From the NCBI RefSeq assembly GCF_016920785.2, contig NW_024609879.1, positions 12,029,145 to 12,093,144 on the forward strand: DNA of 64,000 bases. The letters run 5' to 3'. The position numbers were made by a program, and so were the translations under genes. Below the pieces are notes generated by a model. It was not told the origin of the DNA. It saw only the letters and a program-made list of their open reading frames with translations, and ran no database searches. The stretch is from Ixodes scapularis. Taxonomy: Eukaryota; Arthropoda; Arachnida; Ixodida; Ixodidae. Shown one piece after another: positions 20,359 through 30,963 of the stretch; the stretch's first letter is position 1, and every line of letters starts with the position of its first letter.

Positions 20359-22089
20359 CCCTTAGCGAAAACTAATACGTTTGAAATATACCACATTCTA
20401 ATTTGAGTGTATTTGAAATACAATTCATAATTGTGAGTACACGAAAAATATACCGAAAATATAAACTTCTTTATTTGTTACTTAGTACTAAAATATACTT
20501 CTAAAAATCATTTTAAAATACCTTTACTTAAACTACATTTGAAGTTCCCTTCATGCGTTTTGAAATATGTAAATACCAAATTATTAGGCACAAAATACCT
20601 TTCACATATATTTCTTGAAATATTTATTTAATTCATGCAAAATATACTCCAACCCTAAAAAAATGAAGCAATCAAGAATACGTGCAGAATACTCTTAAAA
20701 TACCTGAAAATCGTAAATACTGTTGTGTTGTACTCTAAGTACCTTTTGACTGCAATACTTTGGTAGTTTGACTTAAACTACCAAGATATTTAAAAGCTCC
20801 CCTTCTGAAGTTCACTTCAAGCAGATATGGAGTACACTGAAGCGCCTAAATACATTTGATTAGTTTGGCAATTGAATTGCGCAGCATCGCACTGATAAAT
20901 CAGCCCAGTTTATGTTATTGTTTCCTTTTTTTTATCAAGAACACACCTGATCAGTTCCTTGCACACCAATCACAAACGGGGTTCGGGAACTACAACCACA
21001 ACATTTGCTGATGCTGGAAAGCTTCAGCAGGTGCTGTGAACAGAGACGTTTGGCGTGGTTTTGTTAGCACAATGTTAGTTCACTGAACGTGTATACTCAC
21101 CATTGTACGTGATGTGAATAGTGACTTTAATACAGTGACATGTATTAACTACCATATTAAATAGTCAACTACTAAAAAGGAAAGGCAAAACAACTACTGT
21201 AAAATATTTATTTTTCGCGGGCTCAATATTTCGCGATTTAGGTCAAAGTTGGAGTTTTGGAATAATTCGCAAATTCTAATTTTCGCGACGCGCTGGGATC
21301 GCAATATAGAGTTTAATGTTTTTACATTTTGCCGGAATTGTTCACGGGACCTATTTTCGGAATTGTATGCGATTCGCCAACTTTGCGAGAATTAGCTTCT
21401 CACGAAAATAAAGTCGTTTACAGTATTTTAAAGTGAAGAAACTGCCTTGATTCGCTTCGCCCTGAGTGGTGCTACGCAGAGAAGCAATAACATGTATTTT
21501 ATGAGCCGTTTGTGTGGATATTGTTTTAGGGACTGTGCCGAATTGTTATTAGTTGTACCAATGCCTTTTAGTAAGAGCTATCGTCCACGAACTTCAAAAC
21601 ACTGTTTCCCCCTTGACAGACTCCCGAGGAGAAGATCGAATACTTGTAACCTTAATAAGCGCAGAGGTGGTCACCGAAAAGATTATTACCTTCAATATGT
21701 AGGCTATATAAGGCTCTAGAGCAGTCAACGGGACTGTGAATGAGCTCTTCAGTGCGTCATGGTGTTTGTGTTTGTGTTCGTTTCTAATGTGGCTTTGTGA
21801 GATTTATTTAGTAGTGACTTCAAATACCACAGGGACACCATCTGCTGACAAGATCGAAAATAAAAAAAATTGTGTAACCGGTTTTTATCCACAAATGGCA
21901 TCTTGAGTGTGAAGGAACAAAATTTTTGGTATACCTAAAATATTTTTTGACTCATATTTATAATGTATTATGAATACATTACGCGCGTATTTCGAATGCG
22001 GCCAAAATAATACAGAATAAATACAAAATGAATATTCGTACTAAATATATTTCAACTTCGTTTGAAGTACGACCTCTTTTTGCTAAGGG
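20359..22089. mobile_element. 1731 bp TIR element inserted in gypsy pol
   Basis: The ends are CCCTTAGCGAAAACTAATAC and, in reverse, CCCTTAGCAAAAAGAGGTCG, with further similarity inward (GAAATATA). Removing it and one AT restores the pol frame exactly (PMD joined to VPG), which fixes the boundaries and a 2 bp AT duplication. Its left third is AT-rich with many AAATAC motifs. It carries a smaller mariner-type MITE at 21197. No transposase is seen. Confidence 0.75.
21197..21423. mobile_element. Mariner-type MITE
   Basis: CTGTAAAATATTTATTTTTCG at the left mirrors CGAAAATAAAGTCGTTTACAG at the right, with TA on both sides (21195-21196 and 21424-21425). It is 227 bp and non-coding. The TA duplication points to Tc1/mariner mobilisation. 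Confidence 0.75.
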
Positions 22090-24896
22090 ATCCATTGGGA
22101 ATATTAAAGTGTCGGGATCGTCATATGTCAACCTTGGTTTCAGGTGATCTGCATGGACCCGACGGGTTTTGTGATCTTCATCTGAAACTTCGTAGATGAC
22201 GTTGCCAATTATTTTTGTGACAACGCCCTTTATCCAGTGTTGTTTGTGGAGAGGATGTTTTACCCACACTTTCTGCTTGATTGTGAAGGTAGCGGTTCCC
22301 TTGTCTTTCTTTGCCGTTTTGGCATGGGTCCGTACCTTGGAAGGCTTCAGTAAGTCGAGAACCGTCCGGTAGGGCCTGCTCGTGAGCAGTTGACACGGGG
22401 GTTCTCCCGTTGAGGTATGGGGGTGATCCGGTACTTGAGCAAGACGTCTCGGATGGCTGCTTTCATCTGTTTTCCAGAGGAACGTCGAAGAGCAGTCTTC
22501 CATGTCTTTACAAAACTCTCTGCTTGTCCGTTGGACTTGGGGTGATACGGTGGGGTAGAGAGATGAGTAATTCCGCCGCTGTCCATGAATTCTTTAAATT
22601 CCGAGCTGATGAACTGTCGCCCATTATCGGTGACAAGTTGTTGTGGCAGGCCTTGACGAGAGAAAATCTCCTGCAAAGCGTCGATGGTATCTGCCGCTGT
22701 TATGGATTTCACCGGCATAACCTCAGGCCATTTGCTGAACACATCTATGACGATGAGATAGCTTTGCTGATCTAGCTGTGCAAAGTCAGCATGAAGTCTC
22801 TGCCACGGCAGTTCCGGAGCTTCCCAGCGGTGAGGAGGAACGTGTGGTTTGTTGTCGCAAACACTGCTGCAGACCTCACATTGCTGCGTCGTGCGCTCAA
22901 TGTCTCTGTCGATGTGTGGCCACCACACGTACGACCGCGCCAACATCTTCATTTTTGTTTGACCCACGTGTCCTTCATGAAGAAGTTCCATTACTTGGTG
23001 CTGGAATTTGCGTGGAACTACGGTTCGCGAATTCCATAGGATGCAACCGTTGAGGATGGCTAATTCCGATCTCCGTCTATGGAATGGCGTGAGGTCGGAG
23101 TCCGTCATCTTTTCTGGCCAGCCCTGACTGATGTACCGTTGTACTTGGGAGAGGACAGAATCTGACGCAGTTTCCGTGGCAATGTCCTTTGCCTTCACTG
23201 GTAACTTAGACAAACTCTGGGTGTGAAGCGCAAAGACATGTTCTGTATCACAGGAGATGGTGAAAACTCCGCTTGCCATTTTCTTGTCGAAGTCCTCGTC
23301 GGGACCTTGTGCGAAACGCGAAAGTTCATCAGCGTTTCCGAAGTTTGCTGTTGGCACGTACTCAATTGTGTAGCTGTAGTTCATTAGTATAAGGGCCCAA
23401 CGCTGGAGTCTATTTGCCAATGTCACGGGGATTCCCTTCATGGGGCCAAATATGGTTGTCAGAGGTTTGTGGTCAGTATAGAGCACAAACTTGCGTCCCC
23501 AAAGGTACTGGTGAAATTTGCGGACTCCAAAGAAGATGGCAAGTGCTTCCTTCTCTATTTGTGCATAAGCACACTCTGACGAATTCAGTGTCTTAGACGC
23601 ATGTGCTATGGGGCGTTCCTTGCCATTGATCTTGTGATATATCACCGCGCCCACACCTTCTGACGATGCATCCGCCGCGAGGTAAATTGGCAGATCAGGG
23701 TTGAAGTGGACTAGGGCCTCCGTAGCCGTCAGCTGTTGTTTTATGTTTTCAAACGCATCTACGCACTCGGAGCTCCATTGCCAGGTGGTGTCTTTTCTCA
23801 GTAGCTTGTTAAGTGGCGCACATTTGTCATCAAGGTTCGGAAGGAACTTGCCGTAATGCTGCACCATGCCGAGGAGAGATCTTAGCTGGCTGATGTTCTT
23901 GGGCTCTGGCATATTCAGGATAGCCGAGACCTCTTTCATGGAAGGCGTGAAGCCATCGGCGGAAACGACTTGCCCGAGGTACTCGACCTTTTCTTGAAGA
24001 AAAGCGCATTTTTCCCTCTTGAGCGTGAAGCCGTATTCCTCTAGCCGCTGGAGCACTTGTTGAAGATTTTTGAGGTGTTCAGGAGTATCTCTCCCAGTGA
24101 CAATGATATCATCGAGGTAACAGGCAACGCCTTCGAGCCCTGCAGTTACCTGGTCCATCGTGCGCTGGAACACTGCTGGGGCGGAGGCGACTCCAAAAGG
24201 CATCCGGTTGAATCGGAACAGACCTTTGTGCGTGTTGATCACGAGAGCCGTTCTTGCCTCTTCATCGAGTTCCAGCTGGAGATACGCTTCTGACAAGTCC
24301 AGCTTCGTGAATTTGTTGCCTCCATTTAGTTTAGCGAAAAGTTCTTCTGGACGTGGCAGTGGGTACTGGGTTATGTCGAGCTGAGCATTTACAGTGACAC
24401 TGAAGTCACCACAGACTCGAACCGATCCATCCGACTTTGGGACGACCACAATTGGAGTGGCCCACTGCGAGAAGTCCACGGGTGTGAGAACGTTGTTCTT
24501 GACTTGCTTGGCCAAGTCTTTCTCTACTGCTTCTCGCGTAGCAAACGGTATTGGGCGGGGCTTGAAGAACTTTGGTTTCGCGTCAGGCTTGAACTGAAGT
24601 TGGACCTTGAGTTTAGTGCAACAGCCCAAGTCGCCGGAGAACAAGGTCGGAAATGTTGCCAACATTGTCTGAAGTGAGGCTTCTACTTCCAGTTCCACAG
24701 ATCGAATAAACAATTTGTTGAGGTCGATCTGCAGCCTGTGTATCCACGTTCTTCCTAGCAGGTTGGTGTGTCGCTCTGCGGAGCGTTTTCCAAGCGTGAC
24801 CTGAAGCAAGCACCGTCCCTGGACCGTGATTTTCTTCTGGTTGAAGCAGAAGAGGTTGTAGTCGCATTTTTACAAGGTGGGCTTCCCTATCTTCCG

Positions 24897-25787
24897 TCAC
24901 GTGTCAGTGTCTAGGAGTGTCAGCTTAGATCCTGTGTCGACCTGCAACCTTACGGGTGTTCCTTGAATAATGCAAGAGACAAATTCGCCATCTGATTCTG
25001 GAGTGAAGAATACGTTGGTGATTGTTTTCACCTTTTCCTTTTTCTTGCCAGCTGTCTTGTGACGCTCCGCTGATCGACATACTTTTGCAATGTGGCCTCG
25101 TTTGCCGCATGCATTGCACGACTCAGTTCGGAAGCGGCAGGAACTCTCCGAATGGTTGGTGTTGCCGCATCGAAAACACTTGACTGGCGCAGAAGTGGAC
25201 GGCTTCACTTTTTCAACGAGCAGCGCAGCGTGGTCTCCCCGGTCTAGGCGCCGGGACTCTGCTTCGGCGGTGAGGGTTGACTCGGCCAAGCGAAGTGCGA
25301 CGTCCAGAGTGAGGTCCTTCTCGAGCACCAGACGTGCCCGGACGCGCGTGTCACGGAGACCCACGATGAATGCCGTCAAAAGGGACGAACTTCTGGCGTC
25401 GGCTTCAGATTCATAGTCGCAGTTAATGAGGATTGATCTAAGCCGCGTTATGAAGTCTTTGATTGTCTCATTTTCTTCCTGGCGAGCCGAAAACAACTTC
25501 GCCCGTTCGAATTCGTTGAATTTCTTAGGTGCGAAATGTTCTTCGAGCTTTTTGAGCAACTCTTGATACGGTGTCTCTAGAAAGCTCTGTGGCTGAATTA
25601 GGGAGTAGAGCAGCTTGAATGTCTCGGGACCAATTGAAGCGATCAATAAGTTTCTCTTGTCCGCCTCGGCAGTGATCTTAGCGACGTCGAGACAAGCTTG
25701 AAACCTTATCTGATAAAGCTTCCAGTTCTCCTTTTCGGCGTCGAATGTCCCGGGACCGTGGAAGCGGTGGGTCTGGTTCTCCACCAT
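24897..25787 (-). pseudogene. gypsy gag and start of protease
   Basis: A 296-codon minus-strand frame starts at ATG 25787, about 60 bases after the 5' LTR. The capsid region comes first, then two zinc knuckles (CFRCGNTNHSESSC and CNACGKRGHIAKVC, about residues 203-238), then the protease active site LQVDTGSKLTLLD. It ends at a TGA in place of the Trp codon expected from the family, so gag and pol were originally one frame. Gag packages element RNA; the knuckles bind it. Confidence 0.85.
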
Positions 25788-25847
25788 GCTCGCTGCTGCT
25801 CTGCCGTGCTCCCGTTGAGTCCGGTGTGGTCTTCACCTCGTCGCCAG

Positions 25848-26020
25848 TGTAGTAGACCCGAGTCAAGGGGTGCACTGAGGGTTTATTCCAGTACAGCAGG
25901 TCAGAGGGGCATGACCAGCTGCCAAGATTCCAACTCGCCGAAGAACGGAATGCACGAGCTCCCGTGTCCGAGCTCGTGCTCTGCTGACAAAGAAGCCGAT
26001 GATCTTTTGCAATCACCACA
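25848..26020 (-). repeat. 5' LTR of the gypsy element
   Basis: 173 bp, the same as 20031-20203 with a few substitutions. In minus orientation it is followed by C and then the TGGCGACGAGG primer-binding site. Confidence 0.9.
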
Positions 26021-26124
26021 ATGATGATGGCAAGTCGTAGCAATTTAGTTGCTGCATGTGAACGCGGGCGGCCCATGTTGCTGGTGTTGCGACATGAAGT
26101 TGCTGGGCGAAATTGTTCCGTCTG
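26021..26124. mobile_element. MITE with CAGACGGGGC ends, right half
   Basis: Continues the element from 19669-20030 after the gypsy insertion and ends AAATTGTTCCGTCTG. The next bases, AAGCGGGCTTTAGGGAACTG, are shared with copy 2 after its own MITE. Confidence 0.7.
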
Positions 26125-27481
26125 AAGCGGGCTTTAGGGAACTGAATTCAAGGGCCGTGGAGCTCTGGGTGCAAGCCCACCTGGAAACATTTTTTTTTCT
26201 TTTTTACCTTTTTTAGTATTTAAATAGATATATAAATATACATATATACTTTTTTTAAGTTTTAACAAATAGATGCATAATTTACACACTAATTCATTTT
26301 CAGAAGCGCTTTTATTCACACTCTGTGGCTTTCTAGTGCTTGCAATAGCTTCTCGGTGAGTTAATGCCAGCTCTGCAAAGGGAGAGGGATCTTCCCACGC
26401 TTTGCAGGCTGTAAAGCTGTGGCTTGCACAGCTCTAGTGTGTCACACCTCGCTCACTGGCTTCATCGCGAAGCATAGGTGCTTCATGAGTCGCGCCACAC
26501 CGTAAGCCCAAAAAACGGTCGGGTGACAAACCTGGGACCATTTGTCACTGCACTCAGCTATGGTATGGTGGCATGGTCGGGGCATGAAGCAGGGGTACAG
26601 CTTGGAAATGCTGATCTTCATGACATTTTAAACACATTTTTCATTACTTTTGTGTCGTGTTGTCAGCATTCTAAAGGTGAGAAAGCAAGCAGCAGCGACA
26701 GCAAGAAAAGAAAAATTTAAGACCGCTTTCACCAAGAATCAATTACGAGCACTAGAAAGGCATGGAGTGTAATTAAAACGCTTCTAAAGGTGAATTAGCG
26801 TATAAATTAAGTACTTGTGCCTCAAAAATACAAAAAAACAATGTGAATATAGTTATAAGGATAAAAATATACACCAGGAGGACTTAAACCAAAACTACAT
26901 TCTGTAAGATTGAAATTTGACACCTTAAACCACTTGGTCACCACCCAATTTTATTTCCAGGTCATTCATCGAGGTATATGAATTTTGTTTGCAGCTGTCG
27001 GCTAGAAGAGAGGTTGCCTTATTTTCATTTACTTTACTATTCCCACCAATATGACAAGTGATAAAGAATAGAACCTCATTTGGTTGGCCGAGGCACTGTG
27101 CTTGCATCAAGGCAAACTAGCCTGTCTTGCTGGGTTCATATTTTGTTTCATCACCTGTTTAGGATTCTGTTGTCGCTCGTCAAAAGAAGAAAAAAAAAAC
27201 TCACTAATTCTGACTTATTCCGGTGTGCAGGTACCCTTGGCAGTAAACTCTGCTAAATGGGGCAAAATATAGATACTTTTTTTAGCAAATATGCATCGTT
27301 TTAGCAAAATGAGCTACACTATTTGACTAACGTGAAACAGAACGAGCCTCTCCACTTGGGTCTTTTTTCATCTCTCGCAGACACTATTTCCTGCTTTTTG
27401 TGGTTTGTATCAGAGTTTTGTATTCTGTCCGGCCAAAGCATCTGTGTTACACTAAGACTGGGTTCTTTAGGATATCTACAG

Positions 27482-27556
27482 GTATTCTTCGCAGCAAATG
27501 GCTTCCAATCAGGAACACGAGTTTGTTCTCGGCCACGGAGAGCAAGTATTTTCAAG
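27482..27556 (+). CDS. Mini-exon U1 (75 nt) of copy 1
   Basis: Acceptor ...ATCTACAG before, donor GTGAGC after. The 25-codon phase-0 frame reads VFFAANGFQSGTRVCSRPRR then ASIFK. Homologous units U2 and U3 follow. No known domain; the pattern Q-S...V-C-S-x-P...A-S-x-F-K is shared by the units. Confidence 0.45.
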
Positions 27557-27707
27557 GTGAGCTATTGCCCGCCTATGTGAGTTTTGTATTTCATTCCTCT
27601 TGAATGCCATAACCTATGTGTAGTGGTCTTGCACTAGTATTTTGTTGTCTCTCTTCTGCAAAAGCACCCAAGTTTAATTAAGACCGGGTTCTTTCTTACA
27701 CATGCAG

Positions 27708-27779
27708 GTCGTGGTGGCAAGAACCACCCAATCAAGGCCAGAAGTTTGTTTTTAACCGCGCATGGCAAGTGTTTTGAAG
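27708..27779 (+). CDS. Mini-exon U2 (72 nt) of copy 1, with stop
   Basis: Acceptor CACATGCAG, donor GTGAGT. Phase 0, 24 codons: VVVARTTQSRPEVCF followed by TAA in this copy. The copy 2 counterpart is open (VLVASTSQSRPKVCSLPLIA), so the stop is a local mutation. Confidence 0.4.
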
Positions 27780-27921
27780 GTGAGTGATTGATGCCTATCT
27801 CACTTGTTTGTTTCATTCCTCACAGACACTCTACCTGTCTGTATAGTGGCCTTGTTTCAGGCTTTTGTGTCTCTGTCCGGCCAAAGCATCTGTGTTAGAC
27901 TAATCTTTAGGATATGTGCAG

Positions 27922-27996
27922 CAATTCTTGGCAGCGAGTGGCTGCCAATCAGGAACACGAGTTTGTTCTCGGCCACCAAAAGCAAGTATTTTCAAG
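27922..27996 (+). CDS. Mini-exon U3 (75 nt) of copy 1
   Basis: Acceptor ATATGTGCAG, donor GCGAGC (a GC-type donor). Open phase-0 frame QFLAASGCQSGTRVCSRPPK then ASIFK, closely matching U1. Confidence 0.4.
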
Positions 27997-28035
27997 GCGA
28001 GCTATTGCCCGCCTATATGAGTTTCAACATTCATC

Positions 28036-28180
28036 AAGGAGCACAAAATCAAAGCCCGGGGGTTGGCCATTGCAAAAATGTTGACTCGGAAGCGCATAGG
28101 GAGGAAGCTTTATAAAAGTGTCCACCTGCTTCTACAAGACAAACCAAAACTAAGAATGTGGGTTCCATTTGAAAAAAAAC
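28036..28180 (+). CDS. Basic conserved frame X of copy 1
   Basis: The frame reads KARGLAIAKMLTRKRIGRKL and continues to KPKLRMWVPFEKK. Copy 2 (about 56300-56435) has the same words with RKLYKSIHLPLRVKPKL. The frame is retained with mostly conservative changes. Exon borders are not clear. Lys/Arg-rich, so nucleic-acid binding is possible; no domain is recognised. Confidence 0.35.
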
Positions 28181-28574
28181 AAAACAACAAAACAAGCCAC
28201 GGTACGAGTATGCTTGGTTCAGGCGTTTGTAAAGCTGGTAGATGACTCCGTGTTTTCTAAAAAAAATATTTTTTTTTCTAAAAGTGTGGTGGTCGAATAT
28301 TCAGGGATGCGCATTGAGTCGGGATGTTAAGGTAAAAATTTCATCCACATGCCGGGATTCATGTGCCTTGTCCCCCTAGCGAGCGGGACAAGGCCTTCAA
28401 AATTTTGGGTTCGCAAAAGGGGTGCGTCAGTATTGACGTCTCATTTTACATCATTCGTCTCAATTTAAAACGCACTATAAATGACATGCCTGAGATTTTT
28501 TTGGGTGTACTTCCTCTCAGCAAGTATATGGTTCTGTCTCAAAAAGGTCTAATCTGATGTTGACCACTCCTCAG

Positions 28575-28687
28575 GTCTCCACCGACGATTCATCAGGACG
28601 AGACCCAACCGGGACACTAGGGAGGAACGGCTTAAGCAAGGGAGGCTACATATACGACAGCTTCTTGCGGACAAGAAACGAAAATAG
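28575..28687 (+). CDS. Candidate terminal exon Y of copy 1
   Basis: Acceptor CACTCCTCAG precedes. In the third frame the exon reads LHRRFIRTRPNRDTREERLK, then QGRLHIRQLLADKKRK and TAG. Copy 2 (56857-56969) is exactly the same length, with the same frame and stop and five amino-acid changes. The strongly basic, helical tail looks like a genuine protein C-terminus. Function not recognised. Confidence 0.45.
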
Positions 28688-29211
28688 ATAGATGGTGGGT
28701 GTTTCATTTGCTATGCCTTTTGGCGTGCACATTATGTTTGTTATGTTTCAAGATTCCTGCAGAGTTCGGTTTCAACTATTGTAAAATACCGAGCATGCGC
28801 CCAGGTCGCAGAAGCGCGTACCCTCTGATTCGGAACGATCCGCAAATAAGCAAAGGGCATACCAGACACCCATCCACCTGTTTTGAGCCGTGCTCAAAAT
28901 ATTGAAAGAGCACATCAAGCGCCAGGTGCTGTGGCGTCTTTGCCACAATAGCGCCAGTCGCCGAGCTGACAGATCCGTGACTGGCGCAAGCCATGGCATG
29001 GCCTTTGGGAACCAGGGAATCGAGATTAAAGATGTAGCGCAGAAATTGGACGCGAGTGGTGAAGGTGAGCAGAGTTAACAGAAAACAAGGACGAAGGGAG
29101 GTCCGTCGCATGAGGCATCTGTGTCCCGTGCATGTAATTTTGAGTGTGCTGTAGGTGGCTACCCCAAAAAATTGTTACTTGGACGTAACTAATCGCAAAC
29201 CTCTCTTGCAG

Positions 29212-29259
29212 TTTCCACGGCCCACAAGCCAGCCGGCGCCAGTTCGTTCTCGTTCAAAG
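29212..29259 (+). CDS. Mini-exon V1 (48 nt) of copy 1
   Basis: Acceptor CTCTCTTGCAG, donor GTGAGG. Sixteen codons, phase 0: FPRPTSQPAPVRSRSK. It lies in the first of four tandem units of about 300-430 bp that share both intron flanks. Confidence 0.45.
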
Positions 29260-29641
29260 GTGAGGATTCTAGATTTTCTAGATTGCTCTGAAGCAGCAAT
29301 ACTGAAGCCAGACAAGCGGTACGGCATATTTAATTGACAGAACGACTGGGGACGCTTTCACTGAAGCTTGTTTTGCTGCAATACATGTGTGTATTGCAGC
29401 AAAACAAGCTTCAGTGAAAGCGTCCCTACTCGTTCTGAGCTCCGTCATTTAAAGGTGCCGTACCGCTTGTCTGTCTGGCTTCAGTGTTGCTGTAGGCGAC
29501 AAAACGTGTGCCCAGTTTTGTCACAAGAGGCATATTATGTCACGCACATGTAATTTTGAATTTATCCGGCTTAGTGTGCTGTAGGTGGCTGGTCAAAGAA
29601 ATTGATACTTGGACGGAGCTAATCGCAAATCTTTCTGGCAG

Positions 29642-29689
29642 TTTCCACAGACTAAGAGCCAGCAGGTCCCAGTTTGCTTTTCTTCAAAG
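29642..29689 (+). CDS. Mini-exon V2 (48 nt) of copy 1
   Basis: Acceptor CTTTCTGGCAG, donor GTGAGA. Phase 0: FPQTKSQQVPVCFSSK. Second tandem unit. Confidence 0.45.
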
Positions 29690-29963
29690 GTGAGAATTCC
29701 AGATTCCCGAAGCAGGAATACTGAAGCCATACGACCGGTACAGCATTTTTAATTGACGGAGCTCAGAACGACTGGGAGCTCCTGCATTGAAGCTTAGTTT
29801 TCAGTAATACAAGCGGGCGACATTGACACGTGCCCAGTTACGTCGCAAGAGGATATCTATGTCCCGCGCATGTAATTTTGAATCTTTCAGACTTAGTGTA
29901 CTTTACGTGGCTACTCAAAGTAACTGCTACTTGGACGCAACTAACCGCAAATCTCTCTTCCAG

Positions 29964-30011
29964 TTTCCACGGCCTACAAGCAAGCAAGCACCAGTTCGTT
30001 TTTCCTCAAAG
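29964..30011 (+). CDS. Mini-exon V3 (48 nt) of copy 1
   Basis: Acceptor CTCTCTTCCAG, donor GTGAGC. Phase 0: FPRPTSKQAPVRFSSK. All 48 bases appear identical to the copy 2 counterpart at 59974-60021. Confidence 0.5.
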
Positions 30012-30225
30012 GTGAGCATTCCAGATACTCTAGTTAGGTGCGAAGCAGGAATAGTGAAGCCAGACGAGCGGATACGTATATTTAATTGACCGAGCTCAGA
30101 ATGACCTGTGGCAGTGGGATTGAAGCTTATTTTTCCACAATCAAACGGAGACGTAATTTTGAATCTACCCGCTTGGTGAAGGATTGCTACTTGTCGCGAA
30201 CTAATCACAAATTTTTATTTTGCAG

Positions 30226-30266
30226 TTTCTACATAACTACAGCTAGCAGGCGCTGCTTTCATTAAG
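30226..30266 (+). pseudogene. Degenerate mini-exon V4 of copy 1
   Basis: Acceptor TTTTATTTTGCAG and donor GTGAGG remain, but the unit is 41 nt and the frame is lost. Copy 2 has 43 nt and a stop. Probably a decayed fourth unit. Confidence 0.35.
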
Positions 30267-30544
30267 GTGAGGATTTCACATTGTGTTTTCAAACATCAAG
30301 TTTTTGAATGAGAGTCCTAAACAATTAACTTTCTTTTGCAGTAAATGCCAGATCCTCCAGTTCAGGAATATGTTAAATATATTTGGTATGGATAAGTCCA
30401 GTGTTTTGCTTCTTTATTCACAATTTCACAACAGCAACATTTTTTTTAAATTTATCACTCAGAAATACACACAAGAAGGGACTGCGTTGCAGAGAAATGT
30501 TGCGCTGAACGTGATATTCCAACTCGTTTATAGTTTTATTGGTA

Positions 30545-30841
30545 GCTGATATAATATATTGGATTCCAATATCCATAATACGCTGAGTATATTGGAATCA
30601 TAAACCCTTATTGGATCCCCATACGACACATGGGGATCCAATAAGGGTTTATACGGTATTGGATTCCAATATTTTCAGCGTATTATGGATATTGAAATCC
30701 CATAACAAATCCTTATTGTAATACAATACAATAAATGTAATGTTTTCCAATACACTGTCTATATTGTATTGCAATACAATAAAAAGATATTGTTTACCAA
30801 TATCCATAATACGGTGTTTATATTGGGGTTTTCCAATAGGG
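30545..30841. repeat. Palindrome-rich right terminus of copy 1
   Basis: A 43 bp hairpin (CCCTTATTGGATCCCC and its complement, 30604-30646) lies among direct and inverted copies of CCAATATCCATAATACG and TTGTATTG motifs. It ends GGGGTTTTCCAATAGGG. The same arrangement closes copy 2. Confidence 0.75.
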
Positions 30842-30963
30842 AAGCGCGGAAAGGGGCGGAAAGTGGTGGTGGGGGGGGCGTCCCTTTACGAGGGATTTGC
30901 GAGCCGGACTTGGACCATCAAAGAGCCGCATCCGGCTCGCGAGCCGCGGTTTGGCCACCCCTG
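30842..30963. mobile_element. hAT terminal fragment
   Basis: GCGAGCCGCGGTTTGGCCAC followed by CCCTG is the right end of a hAT-type non-autonomous element (reverse: CAGGGGTGGCCAAACCGCGG). The matching left end is absent, so this is a truncated piece abutting the large element. Confidence 0.5.

Larger units (their letters stand above)
20204..24900 (-). pseudogene. gypsy pol (protease end, RT, RNase H, integrase)
   Basis: Minus-strand pol. The frame continues from gag through TGA (24897-24899) and TAA (24870-24872), then is open from 24869 to about 22347. RT has KLDLSEAYLQ and the active-site YLDDIIV; RNase H has TDHKPL. Integrase has the HHCC finger (HEGHVGQ and CEVCSSVC) and catalytic D, D and E in LHADFAQ, VTDNGRQF and GQAESFV. 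A one-base loss in a C-run near 22425 shifts the frame; the shifted frame (HTSTGEPPCQ) continues to PDTLIFPMD at 22090, where a TIR element interrupts. The true C-terminus resumes at 20358 (VPGPSQVYTQQEATD) and stops TAA after DRYKPS near 20216. Confidence 0.85.
20031..26020 (-). mobile_element. Ty3/gypsy (Mag-like) retrotransposon, decayed, with nested insertion
   Basis: Two 173 bp LTRs (20031-20203 and 25848-26020) in direct orientation flank a minus-strand gag-pol. ATGAT lies outside both ends. In minus orientation, one base after the 5' LTR comes TGGCGACGAGGTG, a primer-binding site start, and a purine tract GAGGGAAGGAAATG precedes the 3' LTR. The pol end is interrupted by a 1731 bp TIR element (20359-22089). 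Two stops and one frameshift make it non-functional. Confidence 0.9.
15483..30841 (+). mobile_element. Large CCCTATTG-end element, copy 1
   Basis: The left terminus (CTCTATTGAAAAAGGCCAAT) and the reverse of the right terminus (CCCTATTGGAAAACCCCAAT) are related inverted repeats of about 26 bp. The same left and right termini, in the same order and orientation, bound 46212-61279. Shared content includes 52 bp subterminal tandem repeats, CpG-rich promoter-like sequence with a candidate first exon, a 121 nt candidate exon, a mini-exon array, a basic terminal exon, and a palindrome-rich right end. The stretch 18353-19668 has no counterpart in copy 2. Removing the gypsy nest leaves about 9.4 kb. 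No transposase was recognised. It may be a transposon carrying gene exons, or a transduplicated gene region bounded by transposon ends. Confidence 0.6.

Noticed and set aside
22410..25416. Plus-strand open frames opposite the gypsy gag-pol
   Set aside because: They are antisense shadows of clear minus-strand gag-pol coding sequence.
28772..29111. Minus-strand 111-codon frame and its plus-strand partner near 28900
   Set aside because: The frame is not preserved in copy 2, where a single-base insertion disrupts it, so there is no support for coding.
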